Notes: generated by a model not told the origin, from the sequence alone. Shown: positions 24,254 to 32,531, counted from the first letter of the stretch. The stretch: 32,936 nucleotides of DNA from JANNXQ01 sp038238555 (GCA_038238555.1 JBBRXP010000048.1:1-32936); one strand, 5' to 3'. Numbers and translations: made by a program.

Positions 24254-24330
24254 GGAGCCTTAGCTCAATTGGTTAGAGCGCCGCCCTGTCACGGCGGAGG
24301 TTGCGGGTTCGAGCCCCGTAGGCTCCGCCA
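24254..24330 (+). tRNA. tRNA-Asp (anticodon GUC)
   Basis: This is a 77-nt cloverleaf with acceptor stem GGAGCCT paired to AGGCTCC. The D arm contains AGCTCAATTGGTTAGAGC, the anticodon stem CCGCC/GGCGG holds GTC at 24288-24290, the T arm has GGTTCGAGCC and an encoded CCA ends it. No direct repeat of the tRNA 3' end is visible nearby, so there is no evidence of an integrated element here. Confidence 0.95.
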
Positions 24331-24443
24331 CTTCTCGAAAGTCCGCGAAGTGGCTTGCCTGCTCAGATGCCTCATCGTCCGGCCCGCCGTTCGTCCAAAG
24401 AAATCCTGTTTTCTGGTCACACGTCTGGCTAACACTCCGCCGC

Positions 24444-25616
24444 ATGATCGCCCGCCGTGTCGCCCTGCTCATCGAGACCTCCCGCGAATACGGGCGGGGG
24501 CTGCTTCGCGGGATCATCCGTTACCAGCACGAGCACCGGCCGTGGTCGCTCTACTTCAAGCCGCAGGGGCTCGGGGCGCCGCCGCCGCCGTGGCTGGGTT
24601 CCTGGCGCGGCGACGGCATCCTCGCCCGCATCGAAAACCGCCGCATGGCCGATGCCGTCCTCCGCACGAAGGTGCCCGCGATCGATCTGCGCGCGTCGCT
24701 GGGTGATCTGGGTCTGCCGATCGTGGGCATCGACAACCGCGCCGTGGTCCGGCTGGCGGCGGAGCACTTCATGGAGCGCGGCTTCCGGCACTTCGGGTTT
24801 TGCGGCACGCCCTACGGCGAGCATTGCTACCAGGACGAGCGCTCCGACCGCTTCGCGCGCGCGATCAAGGCGGGCGGATTTCTTTGCGACGTCTTCCGCC
24901 ATTGCGCGAAGCGCGCGCCGTCGTGGGATGAAGAACAGCAGCACCTCGCCGCCTGGCTGCGCAGCCTGCCCAAGCCCGTGGCTGTGATGACCTGCAACGA
25001 CGACCGCGGCCAGCAGGTGCTCGACGCCTGTCTGCGCGCCGACCTCGCGGTGCCGGATGAAGTCGCCATCCTCGGCGTGGACAACGATCCCTTCCTCTGC
25101 AACCTCTCGACGCCCAAGCTCTCGAGCATCGACGTGAATGCGGAACGCATCGGATATGAAGCCGCCGGGCTGCTCGACCGGATGATGCAAGGCGGCCGAG
25201 CGCGCCGCCGCTGCCTGCTCTTCGAGCCGCGCGGGCTGGTGATCCGGCAGTCCACCGACGTCACGGCCGTCAGCGATCCTCATGTCGTGCGCGCCGCGCG
25301 GCTCATTCGCGACCACGCCCACACGCCGGTGGGCATCGAGGAACTGCTGCAACAGGTGCCTGTCTCGCGCAGCGCATTGTTCCGCCGTTTCAAGGAACAC
25401 CTCGGCCGTTCGCCCAAGGAAGAACTGACGCGGGTCCGGCTGGAACGGGCAAAAGGTTTGTTGCGCAACTCCGCTCTGGCGATCGCCACGGTGGCCGAGC
25501 GAGCCGGCTACACCGAGGCGAAACATTTCATCGTCGCCTTCCGCCGCGCCACGGGCCTGACCCCGCTCCGCTACCGCAAGCAGAGCGCGTGGGCTTGCGA
25601 GCCGGGAGGCTTTTAG
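24444..25616 (+). CDS. XylR-type LacI/AraC hybrid transcriptional regulator
   Basis: This 390-aa protein has a periplasmic-binding-protein-like sensor (about 1-265): R-R-V-A-L-L-I-E-T-S-R-E-Y-G-R-G-L-L-R-G at the start and E-V-A-I-L-G-V-D-N-D near 206. An AraC-type double helix-turn-helix follows (about 285-385), with V-S-R-S-A-L-F-R-R-F near 308 and the second helix pair ending T-G-L-T-P-L-R-Y-R. This architecture is that of E. coli XylR and the many XylR-like regulators of sugar uptake and use in Verrucomicrobiota and Planctomycetota. The residues that would fix the sugar are not clear to me. It lies 140 bp upstream of the second propeller gene in the same direction and probably controls it. 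Confidence 0.85.
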   Translation: MIARRVALLIETSREYGRGLLRGIIRYQHEHRPWSLYFKPQGLGAPPPPWLGSWRGDGILARIENRRMADAVLRTKVPAIDLRASLGDLGLPIVGIDNRAVVRLAAEHFMERGFRHFGFCGTPYGEHCYQDERSDRFARAIKAGGFLCDVFRHCAKRAPSWDEEQQHLAAWLRSLPKPVAVMTCNDDRGQQVLDACLRADLAVPDEVAILGVDNDPFLCNLSTPKLSSIDVNAERIGYEAAGLLDRMMQGGRARRRCLLFEPRGLVIRQSTDVTAVSDPHVVRAARLIRDHAHTPVGIEELLQQVPVSRSALFRRFKEHLGRSPKEELTRVRLERAKGLLRNSALAIATVAERAGYTEAKHFIVAFRRATGLTPLRYRKQSAWACEPGGF

Positions 25617-25756
25617 AGAAGACGCTCCTTGAGGAGACTTTGAATTACTTCCGCTGCCGCAACGGAGCGCGGAAGGCTTGCGCGCCTCGAAGGCGGCCGC
25701 AAATGAGAAGGCGATTGGTCTGTCCGAATCCGCGCGAGCCGGGTTATGTAGTCATC

Positions 25757-28700
25757 ATGCTCACGCGATCCTTCCTTCCACTTTGTGCGCTCGCTCTGGC
25801 GCTTTCCGCTTTCACCCTCCTCGCGGCCGACGATCCGGCGGTGCGCGCCGAGGCCGACCGCATCCTTGCCGACACGGGCGTGAAGGGCGGCATCGTCCTG
25901 CATCTCGGTTGCGGCGACGGGCGGCTCACCGCCGCGCTGCGCAAGAATGCGAGCTACCAGGTGCAGGGTCTCGAGCGCGACGCGACCAAGGTCGCGGCGG
26001 CGCGCGAGCGGCTGCTCGGCGAGAAGGTGTACGGCGAAGTGGCTGTGGACACGTTCAAGGGAAACGCTCTGCCTTATATCGACAATCTTGTGAACCTCGT
26101 CGTCGCCGAGAATCTCGACGGCGTCTCGCTCGATGAAGTGAAGCGCGTGCTGGTGCCCAACGGCGTGGCTTACATCAAGCAAGGCGGGAAGTGGGAGAAG
26201 ACCGTAAAGCCGCGCCCGACCACGATGGGGGAGTGGACGCACTATTACTACGACGCACGCGGCAACGCCGTCTCGCCGGACACGGTGGTTGCGCCGCCCG
26301 AGCGCTTGCAGTGGGTGGGCTCGCCGCGCTGGTCGCGGCATCACGATCGCATGTCGAGTCTCAGCGCCCAGGTCTCGAATGGCGGCCGGCTTTTCTACAT
26401 CATGGATGAAGGCTCGCGCATCTCGATCCTGTTGCCTTCGCACTGGTCGCTCATCGCGCGCGATGCTTTCAACGGCACCATCCTTTGGAAGAAGACCATC
26501 GAGAATTGGAGCGAGCACATGTGGCCCTTGAAGAGCGGCCCCACGCAACTCACGCGCCGGCTCGTGGGCGACGGGCAGCGCATCTTCGTCACGCTCGGTA
26601 TCGGCGAACCCATCGTCGCGCTCGATGGCGCGACGGGCGCGGTGCTCAAGACTTTCGAGGAGACCAAAGGCGCGGAGGAAATCCTGCACGTTAATGGCGT
26701 CATCTACACGCTGGTGAATCCCGAAGAGTGGGCGCTCAAGGATTTCGCGCCCAAGCTCCAGCAGGATCAGCAACGCATCGCCAACGAGTACGAGTGGGAC
26801 AAGAAACCGCGCACGCTCATGGCCGTGGATGCAAACTCGGGCAAGGTGCTTTGGAAAAAAGAGCAGCAGAAGATCGCGCCCATCACGCTCGGCGCGGACG
26901 GCCAGCGGGTGGTCTTCTACGATGGCGATCAGCTCGTGTGCCTCGATCCCGCCACCGGCGCGCAACGTTGGGCCACCGGCCCGGAGCCAAAGCGCAAGCT
27001 GCTCGAATACAATTTCGGTCCGCGCGTGGTCATCCACGATAACGTCGTCCTCTATGCGGGCGGCGATGGCTCCGAGAAAGGCGTGGACGCAAACACGGGC
27101 AAAGAACTGTGGGCCGCGCCGCACGAAAAATCCGGCTACCGATCGCCGGAGGATCTCATCGTGGCCGGCGGGCTCGTGTGGAATGCGGGCACCACCAGCG
27201 GCGGGCAGTCGGGCGAATTCACGGGGCGCGATCCGCTCACCGGCAAGGCGGTCAAGGAGTTCAAGCCCGACGTGCCGGAGGGCACCTACTGGTTTCATCA
27301 CCGATGCTACATCGCCAAGGCGACGGAAAAATTCATCATCCCGTCGCGCACCGGCATCGAGTATGTGGATATCGACACGCAGCACTGGGATCTCAATCAC
27401 TGGGTGCGCGCCTCGTGCCTTTACGGCGTGCTCCCGGCCAATGGCCTCACCTACGCGGGCCCGCACAATTGCGCCTGCTATCCCGAGGCCAAGCTCGACG
27501 GCATGAACGCGATGGCCGGCAACATCGGCTCGCCGCATCCCGCCGTGCTCGCCGATGAGCAGCGGCTCGAGCGCGGCCCCGCCTTTTCCCAGCCGCTCGA
27601 GGAGAGCGCCGCCGACGCGAAGGACTGGCCGACGTATCGCGGCAATAATGAGCGCAGCGGCTTCACCGATCAGGAGCTCTTGAAAGATCTCGGCGCCGCG
27701 TGGACCGCCGATCTCGGCGGCCGACTGAGCGCGATGACCATCGCCGGAGGCAAGGCGTTCGTCTCGCAGATCGACGCACACACGCTGTACGCGCTCGACG
27801 CATCGACCGGCAAGCCGCTCTGGCACTTCATCGCCGGAGCGCGCGTGGATTCTCCGCCTACGATTTGGAAGGGCCGCGTGTTCTTCGGCGGCGAGGACGG
27901 CTGGGTCTATTGTCTGCGCGCCAGCGACGGCGCGCTGCTCTGGCGTTTCCTCGGCGCGCCGAGTGAACAGCGCCACGCCGCTTGGGAACAGGTGGAAAGT
28001 GTGTGGCCCGTGCACGGCAGCGTGCTCGTGGAAAATGGCACGGTGAATTGCGTCGCCGGACGCTCCGTGTTTCTCGACGGCGGCTTGCGTTTCCTGCGCC
28101 TCGACGCCGCCACGGGAAAGAAACTCGCCGAGGTCATCTACGACGACAAATACCCCGAGACCGGCGGCGATTTGCAGAACCGCATCAAGACTCTGCAAAT
28201 GCCGGTCGGCTTAAACGACATCCTCTCGAGCGACGGCAAGATGATGTATCTGCGCTCGCAAAAGATCGGCCCCGACGGTGTGCGCATCGACATCGGCCCC
28301 GTGAGCGGCAACGCCGCCGAGCAAGGCGCCGCGCAGAAAGGCGAGGGGCGGCATCTCTTCGCGCCGATGGGTTTCCTCGACGACACGTGGTTCCACCGCA
28401 GCTACTGGGTGTACGGCAAGAATTTCGCCGGCGGCCACAGCGGCTATTTCCAAGCCGGCAAGTACACGCCCGAAGGCCGCATCCTCGTCCACGATGCCGA
28501 CAAGGTGTACGGCTACGCGCGCCTGCCGCAGTATTACAAGTGGACCACCACGATGGAGCACCAGCTCTTCGCCGCATCGAAGGACGCGCCGGATGTGCAA
28601 GTCGAGCCGCTTGGCGAAGGCGGCGGCGGAAAGAAAAAGAAGAACGCGCAGCAGAACAAACCTGCCGCGAAGGCCGCGACGCCGAGCGTGAAATTCGACG

Positions 28701-29725
28701 GCGATAAGTTCGACCCCTCCAACAAACCGCTGACCGTTGAGGCATGGGTGCTGCCCGATGGACCCGACGGCGTGATCGCGCAGCACGGCGGCGCCGCCAC
28801 CGGTTACGCGCTGGCCTTGCAAGAAGGCCGCCCCGGCTTCTCCGTGCGCGCCAGTCAGCAGGGCGCCACCGCCGAATCCGCGCGCGCGCTCGATCAAGGC
28901 TGGCACCACCTCGCCGGCGTGCTCACCGCGGAGAAAAAACTGCTGCTCTACGTCGATGGCCAGCTCGCCGCGCAAGCGCCCGCGCCTGGCTTTCTCCCCC
29001 GCAAACCCGTTCAGGGCCTCACTCTCGGGGCGGCCGGCGGTTCGATCGTGAGCGATTACGGCAAGTCCGCGGCTTACACGGGCATGCTCGATCAGTTCGT
29101 CATTTTCCCGCGCGAGTTGAGTGAAAAGGAAATCGTCGAGCACGCCAACGGCGCCAACGCCATCGCGCGCGGCAACGGCGCGCTCCTCGCGTGCAGCTTC
29201 GACAATGGCACCGCCCGCGACGACGCCGGCAGCGGCGCGCTCGGCGCAATGAGCGGCGTGGAAACCGGCAAGGGCAAGATCGGCGTCGCGCTCTGGTTCC
29301 GAAAAGCTGGCGGCGCGCCATCCATTCTCGCCGGTCACTCCGACGGCACCGCGCCGCCCGCGGGCAAGGCCGGCGGCAGCTTTGTCGAGCACCAGTGGAA
29401 TTCGCACTCCCCGGTCTTCGCCCGCGCGATGGCCAAAGCCGGCAACTCGCTCTTCGTCTCCGGCCCGCCCGACATGATCGACGAAGAATACGCCTTCGAG
29501 CGCATGTCGCAGAAAGACCCCGCCATTCTCAAAGACCTCGCCGCGCAAGACGACGCGCTCGCCGGCAAGAGCGGCGCACAGCTCCTCGCGCTCTCGACCG
29601 ACAAAGGCGAAGTGGGCCAGGACGTGAAACTCGAGAGCCCTCCCGTTTGGGACGGCATGGCCATCGCCCACGGCCGCCTTTACGTGGCGAGTGTGGACGG
29701 GAAGGTGACGTGCTACGGGAAGTGA
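25757..29725 (+). CDS. Secreted methyltransferase-like / beta-propeller / LamG multidomain protein (copy 2)
   Basis: This 1322-aa exported protein starts at the ATG of 25757, where a signal peptide (1-24, ending L-A-A) follows; longer frames run into the regulator gene. A class I methyltransferase-like domain comes first (about 30-150) with an intact SAM motif I, L-H-L-G-C-G-D-G-R-L, near 47. Propeller module A starts at W-T-H-Y-Y-Y-D (about 158) and ends with V-L-P-A-N-G-L and N-C-A-C-Y (about 560-580). Propeller module B starts at D-W-P-T-Y-R-G-N-N (about 624). A Lys-rich linker (about 955-977) leads to a LamG/concanavalin-like domain (about 978-1125, with W-H-H-L-A-G-V). Final blade strands close the protein. 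Modules match those of the 701-4813 protein in a different order. It is probably first in an operon with the genes at 29881 and 30975. Confidence 0.82.
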   Translation: MLTRSFLPLCALALALSAFTLLAADDPAVRAEADRILADTGVKGGIVLHLGCGDGRLTAALRKNASYQVQGLERDATKVAAARERLLGEKVYGEVAVDTFKGNALPYIDNLVNLVVAENLDGVSLDEVKRVLVPNGVAYIKQGGKWEKTVKPRPTTMGEWTHYYYDARGNAVSPDTVVAPPERLQWVGSPRWSRHHDRMSSLSAQVSNGGRLFYIMDEGSRISILLPSHWSLIARDAFNGTILWKKTIENWSEHMWPLKSGPTQLTRRLVGDGQRIFVTLGIGEPIVALDGATGAVLKTFEETKGAEEILHVNGVIYTLVNPEEWALKDFAPKLQQDQQRIANEYEWDKKPRTLMAVDANSGKVLWKKEQQKIAPITLGADGQRVVFYDGDQLVCLDPATGAQRWATGPEPKRKLLEYNFGPRVVIHDNVVLYAGGDGSEKGVDANTGKELWAAPHEKSGYRSPEDLIVAGGLVWNAGTTSGGQSGEFTGRDPLTGKAVKEFKPDVPEGTYWFHHRCYIAKATEKFIIPSRTGIEYVDIDTQHWDLNHWVRASCLYGVLPANGLTYAGPHNCACYPEAKLDGMNAMAGNIGSPHPAVLADEQRLERGPAFSQPLEESAADAKDWPTYRGNNERSGFTDQELLKDLGAAWTADLGGRLSAMTIAGGKAFVSQIDAHTLYALDASTGKPLWHFIAGARVDSPPTIWKGRVFFGGEDGWVYCLRASDGALLWRFLGAPSEQRHAAWEQVESVWPVHGSVLVENGTVNCVAGRSVFLDGGLRFLRLDAATGKKLAEVIYDDKYPETGGDLQNRIKTLQMPVGLNDILSSDGKMMYLRSQKIGPDGVRIDIGPVSGNAAEQGAAQKGEGRHLFAPMGFLDDTWFHRSYWVYGKNFAGGHSGYFQAGKYTPEGRILVHDADKVYGYARLPQYYKWTTTMEHQLFAASKDAPDVQVEPLGEGGGGKKKKNAQQNKPAAKAATPSVKFDGDKFDPSNKPLTVEAWVLPDGPDGVIAQHGGAATGYALALQEGRPGFSVRASQQGATAESARALDQGWHHLAGVLTAEKKLLLYVDGQLAAQAPAPGFLPRKPVQGLTLGAAGGSIVSDYGKSAAYTGMLDQFVIFPRELSEKEIVEHANGANAIARGNGALLACSFDNGTARDDAGSGALGAMSGVETGKGKIGVALWFRKAGGAPSILAGHSDGTAPPAGKAGGSFVEHQWNSHSPVFARAMAKAGNSLFVSGPPDMIDEEYAFERMSQKDPAILKDLAAQDDALAGKSGAQLLALSTDKGEVGQDVKLESPPVWDGMAIAHGRLYVASVDGKVTCYGK

Positions 29726-29741
29726 AGGCGCGCGGAGGCAA

Positions 29742-29951
29742 TTCCGGGGAGCGCGCGCGTCCCGCGCGCTGGTCGCGGCGTCCTCGCCGCGACGCACTTT
29801 CTTCGACGCCCGGAACGGCAAGAGTTCCGCGACTCGAAGACCCGCCGGCATGTCTTCCAGGCGCGGAGCTCTTGCCGCTATTGCGCGCTGCGAAAAGTCC
29901 GTCGCAGCGCGACGCCGCGACCAGCACGCGGGGCGCGCGCGCTCCCCGGAA
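29742..29951. repeat. 210-nt palindromic repeat element (copy 1)
   Basis: The ends TTCCGGGGA and TCCCCGGAA are exact inverted complements. The outer 41-nt arms differ at only two positions. Inside each arm lie sub-hairpins, such as GTCGCGGCG/CGCCGCGAC, and the centre is also palindromic (CGGCAAGAGTTCCGCG against CGCGGAGCTCTTGCCG). The whole element could fold as one long branched hairpin. No transposase is present, so it would be a non-autonomous or REP/MITE-like element. It lies between the propeller gene and the CSxPVF gene and appears to supply the latter's start. Confidence 0.8.
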
Positions 29952-30978
29952 GCTGCGAACGCTCGCCCTCTGCTTCGCTGTTTTTTGCGCCGTGAGCGCG
30001 CACGCCTGCTCCATCCCGGTCTTTCGCTACGCGCTCGATCGCTGGCCGGCGGATCGCTACCGGCTCGAAGTCTCGGCGGCGGATGCGAAGGACGAATCCA
30101 TCGCGCGCTTCCGCCGCAACTTCACCGACTCCACTCCGCTCAATCTCGAAATCGTGGCTGGCGCCGGCGAGACGTCGCGGCTGCTTTTTCCGCATCCCGA
30201 GCCGGGCGCGACGCCCGCGTGGTCCGGCACCCTCGACGCGCCGTCGCTCGGCGTGCTGGTGGATTCGCCCGCGAGGAAGGAACTCGTCCGCCGCATCCTC
30301 GCGGGCGAATCGTGTGTGTGGGTGCTCGTCGAATCGGGCAACGCGGACGCCGATTCCGCCGCCGCTGCCACACTCGAAAAGCGCCTGCGCTATCTCCAGC
30401 AGATCGCGCAGATTCCTCCCAACGACCCGACCGATCCGAGCAGCCAGCTCGGCCCCGGCCCCACGCTCGCGGTGAAATTTTCCATGCTGCGCGTGCGCGG
30501 TGACGAAGTCGCGGAGCAGACTTTCCTGAAAATGTTAGCCGGCCCTAAGATTCAGCCATCGGGCACGTGGGTTGCCGCGGTCTTCGGCCGGGGACGCGTG
30601 CTCGGCGCATGGCCTGCCGCCGAAGTCGGTGACGAACAGATCGACGAGGTGTGCCTCTTCCTGCTCGGCGCCTGCTCGTGCCAGGTGAAGCGCCAGAATC
30701 CCGGCTGGGATCTGCTGCTCACCGCCGATTGGGACACTGAGTTGCAGAGCCTCGGCTCGGCATTGGCCCAGAATGGCGACGCGGAGTTGCAACCTGCAAA
30801 ATTGGCTGAATCGCAATCCGAAGGTCTGCCGCAGGTTTCCACCGCGACCTTTGCCCCAAGCGAACCCGCGCCGCCGGCACAGCAGGCGCACATCGGCACA
30901 AACAATCTCGCCGCTGCCGCCGGCGCGCTGCTCGTGCTTGGCTTCGGCCTCACTTGGTGGAGTGTCCGCAGACCATGA
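29881..30978 (+). CDS. CSxPVF-family exported, C-terminally anchored protein (copy 2)
   Basis: This is the paralogue of the protein at 4894-6006, not assigned to a named family. A signal peptide (L-A-L-C-F-A-V-F-C-A-V-S-A-H-A) is followed by C-S-I-P-V-F-R-Y-A-L-D-R-W. L-V-D-S-P-A-R-K-E, C-V-W-V-L-V-E-S-G-N, V-F-G-R-G-R-V-L, a C-S-C motif (Cys265, Cys267) with Q-N-P-G, a C-terminal helix and a terminal R-P are all conserved. No in-frame ATG precedes the signal peptide. Candidates are TTG at 29872 or 29881, inside the palindromic repeat, or CTG at 29953 just after it. I chose 29881, which gives 365 aa, close to the paralogue's 370. The stop overlaps the next start (ATGA). Orientation and coupling suggest an operon with the propeller and binding-protein genes. 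Confidence 0.7.
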   Translation: MRAAKSPSQRDAATSTRGARAPRKLRTLALCFAVFCAVSAHACSIPVFRYALDRWPADRYRLEVSAADAKDESIARFRRNFTDSTPLNLEIVAGAGETSRLLFPHPEPGATPAWSGTLDAPSLGVLVDSPARKELVRRILAGESCVWVLVESGNADADSAAAATLEKRLRYLQQIAQIPPNDPTDPSSQLGPGPTLAVKFSMLRVRGDEVAEQTFLKMLAGPKIQPSGTWVAAVFGRGRVLGAWPAAEVGDEQIDEVCLFLLGACSCQVKRQNPGWDLLLTADWDTELQSLGSALAQNGDAELQPAKLAESQSEGLPQVSTATFAPSEPAPPAQQAHIGTNNLAAAAGALLVLGFGLTWWSVRRP

Positions 30979-32531
30979 AAAAGATCACCGTCCTCATCAT
31001 CCTGCTCGCATTGGCGCTCGGCGCCGTCGCGTTCATCCAGCACCGCCATGCGTCGTCCCCGAATGCGCCGACGCTTTCGGTCTTCTGCGCCGCGGGACTG
31101 AAGAAACCAGTCGAAGCGATCGCCGATCAATATCGCCGCGAGTCGGGCGTCGAGGTGCAGCTTCAATACGGCGGCACCGGCACGCTGCTCAGCCAGATTC
31201 GCGCGGCGAAACGCGGCGACATATTCATCGCGGCGGACGACGGCTCGCTCGCGGATGCGCGGAAGTTCGACACCATCCGGGAAGTCATCCCGCTCGTGCG
31301 GCAGCATCCCGTGATTGCGGTGCAAAAAGGGAATCCAAAAAACATCCGCGGTCTCGAAGATCTCCTGCGCGACGGAGTGCGCGTGGCGCTCGCCAATCCC
31401 GAAGCCGCGAGCATCGGCCGCATCACGAGCGCGGTTCTGGGTGAAGGCTGGGAGCCGCTCGCCAAGCACGCGGCCGTGATGAAGCCGACCGTGACCGAGA
31501 TCGCCAGCGACCTGAGCCTCGGCGCCGTGGATGCCGCGATCGTGTGGGACGCAACAGTCGCGCAATTCTCCGGGCTCGAAGCCGTCGAGGTGCCCGCGCT
31601 CGCGGCACGCGTCGAGAACGCCAGCGCCGCCGTGCTGGCCGCGTGCACGCAGCCCGTGGCCACTCTTCGCTTCGCGCGCTATCTCGCCGCGCCGGAGAAA
31701 GGCGGCGAAATTTTTGCGAAGGCCGGCTTCACTTTCGCTGGCGGCGACAAGTGGGCGGAGAAGCCCGAGATGATCCTCTACAGCGGCGGCGTGAACCGGC
31801 CGGCCATTGAGCAACTGTTGCGCGAATTTGCGGATCGCGAAGGCGCGACGGTCACCACGGTCTTCAACGGCTGCGGCATCCTGTGCGCGTCGATGAAGGC
31901 GATGACCGACACGAAGAAATTCCCCGACGCCTACTACGCCTGCGACCTGTGCTTTGTCCCGCCGGTCGCGAAATTTTTCCCCGAGTCGGTGATGCTCACG
32001 CAGACGGACATTGGCATCGTGATCAAAAAGGGCAACCCGCACGGGATCCACACGCTGGCCGATCTCGCGCAGCCCGGCCTGCGCGTGGGCCTCACCAACG
32101 CCGAGCAGAGCACGCTCGGCTTCATGGTGCGCGGGATGTTGCGCGACTCGGGCCTAGACGCCGCGGTGCGCAAAAACGTGGTGGTCGAAGTGCCGACCGC
32201 CGACTTCCTCATCAATCAAATGCGCGCCGGAGCGCTCGACGCGGCCATCGTGTATCGAGTCAATGCCGCCACGCAGAGCGAGCACCTCGAGTATCTGCCG
32301 ATCGATCATGCCGGCGCAAAAGCGGTGCAGCCCTTCAGCGTCCGCGCCGACACACCCAATGCGCAACTCGCCGGCCGGCTCCTCGCCTTTTTCAAAATGA
32401 ATCGCGCACGGTTCGAGGGCGCGGGGTTCGAGTGGCGCGGCGACGAGCCCGCGGTGCAGAGCGCGAAGATCGAAGTGCCCCCATGGCTGCGCGAGAGCGG
32501 CCGCGGCCCAAACGGCACTGAGCGGCCATGA
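30975..32531 (+). CDS. Tandem ModA-like substrate-binding protein with extra cysteines
   Basis: This 518-aa protein has an N-terminal signal or anchor helix (about 4-22) and two repeated type II binding-protein domains. The first (about 33-255) resembles molybdate-binding ModA: L-S-V-F-C-A-A-G-L-K-K-P, then Y-G-G-T-G-T-L-L and G-D-I-F-I-A-A-D. The second (about 264-500) has a parallel layout (I-L-Y-S-G-G-V-N-R-P) but adds Cys300 and Cys304 (C-G-I-L-C) and Cys323 and Cys326 (C-D-L-C), absent from classical ModA. They could form disulfides or bind a metal (inference). Molybdate is not assured as ligand. No permease or ATPase follows within the window. The start ATG overlaps the CSxPVF stop, so the genes are translationally coupled. 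Confidence 0.78.
   Translation: MKKITVLIILLALALGAVAFIQHRHASSPNAPTLSVFCAAGLKKPVEAIADQYRRESGVEVQLQYGGTGTLLSQIRAAKRGDIFIAADDGSLADARKFDTIREVIPLVRQHPVIAVQKGNPKNIRGLEDLLRDGVRVALANPEAASIGRITSAVLGEGWEPLAKHAAVMKPTVTEIASDLSLGAVDAAIVWDATVAQFSGLEAVEVPALAARVENASAAVLAACTQPVATLRFARYLAAPEKGGEIFAKAGFTFAGGDKWAEKPEMILYSGGVNRPAIEQLLREFADREGATVTTVFNGCGILCASMKAMTDTKKFPDAYYACDLCFVPPVAKFFPESVMLTQTDIGIVIKKGNPHGIHTLADLAQPGLRVGLTNAEQSTLGFMVRGMLRDSGLDAAVRKNVVVEVPTADFLINQMRAGALDAAIVYRVNAATQSEHLEYLPIDHAGAKAVQPFSVRADTPNAQLAGRLLAFFKMNRARFEGAGFEWRGDEPAVQSAKIEVPPWLRESGRGPNGTERP

Noticed and set aside
24254..24443. tRNA-Asp considered as an integration site for a genomic island.
   Set aside because: No integrase and no direct repeat of the tRNA 3' end is visible downstream, and composition does not change at the tRNA.
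25589..25756. Longer N-terminus for the second propeller protein, overlapping the regulator gene.
   Set aside because: The extra residues show no conserved features, while the ATG at 25757 is followed immediately by a typical signal peptide.
30975..32531. Simple call as molybdate-binding protein ModA.
   Set aside because: There are two domains instead of one, extra paired cysteines, and no modBC genes or molybdenum-linked neighbours; only the fold-level similarity is kept.
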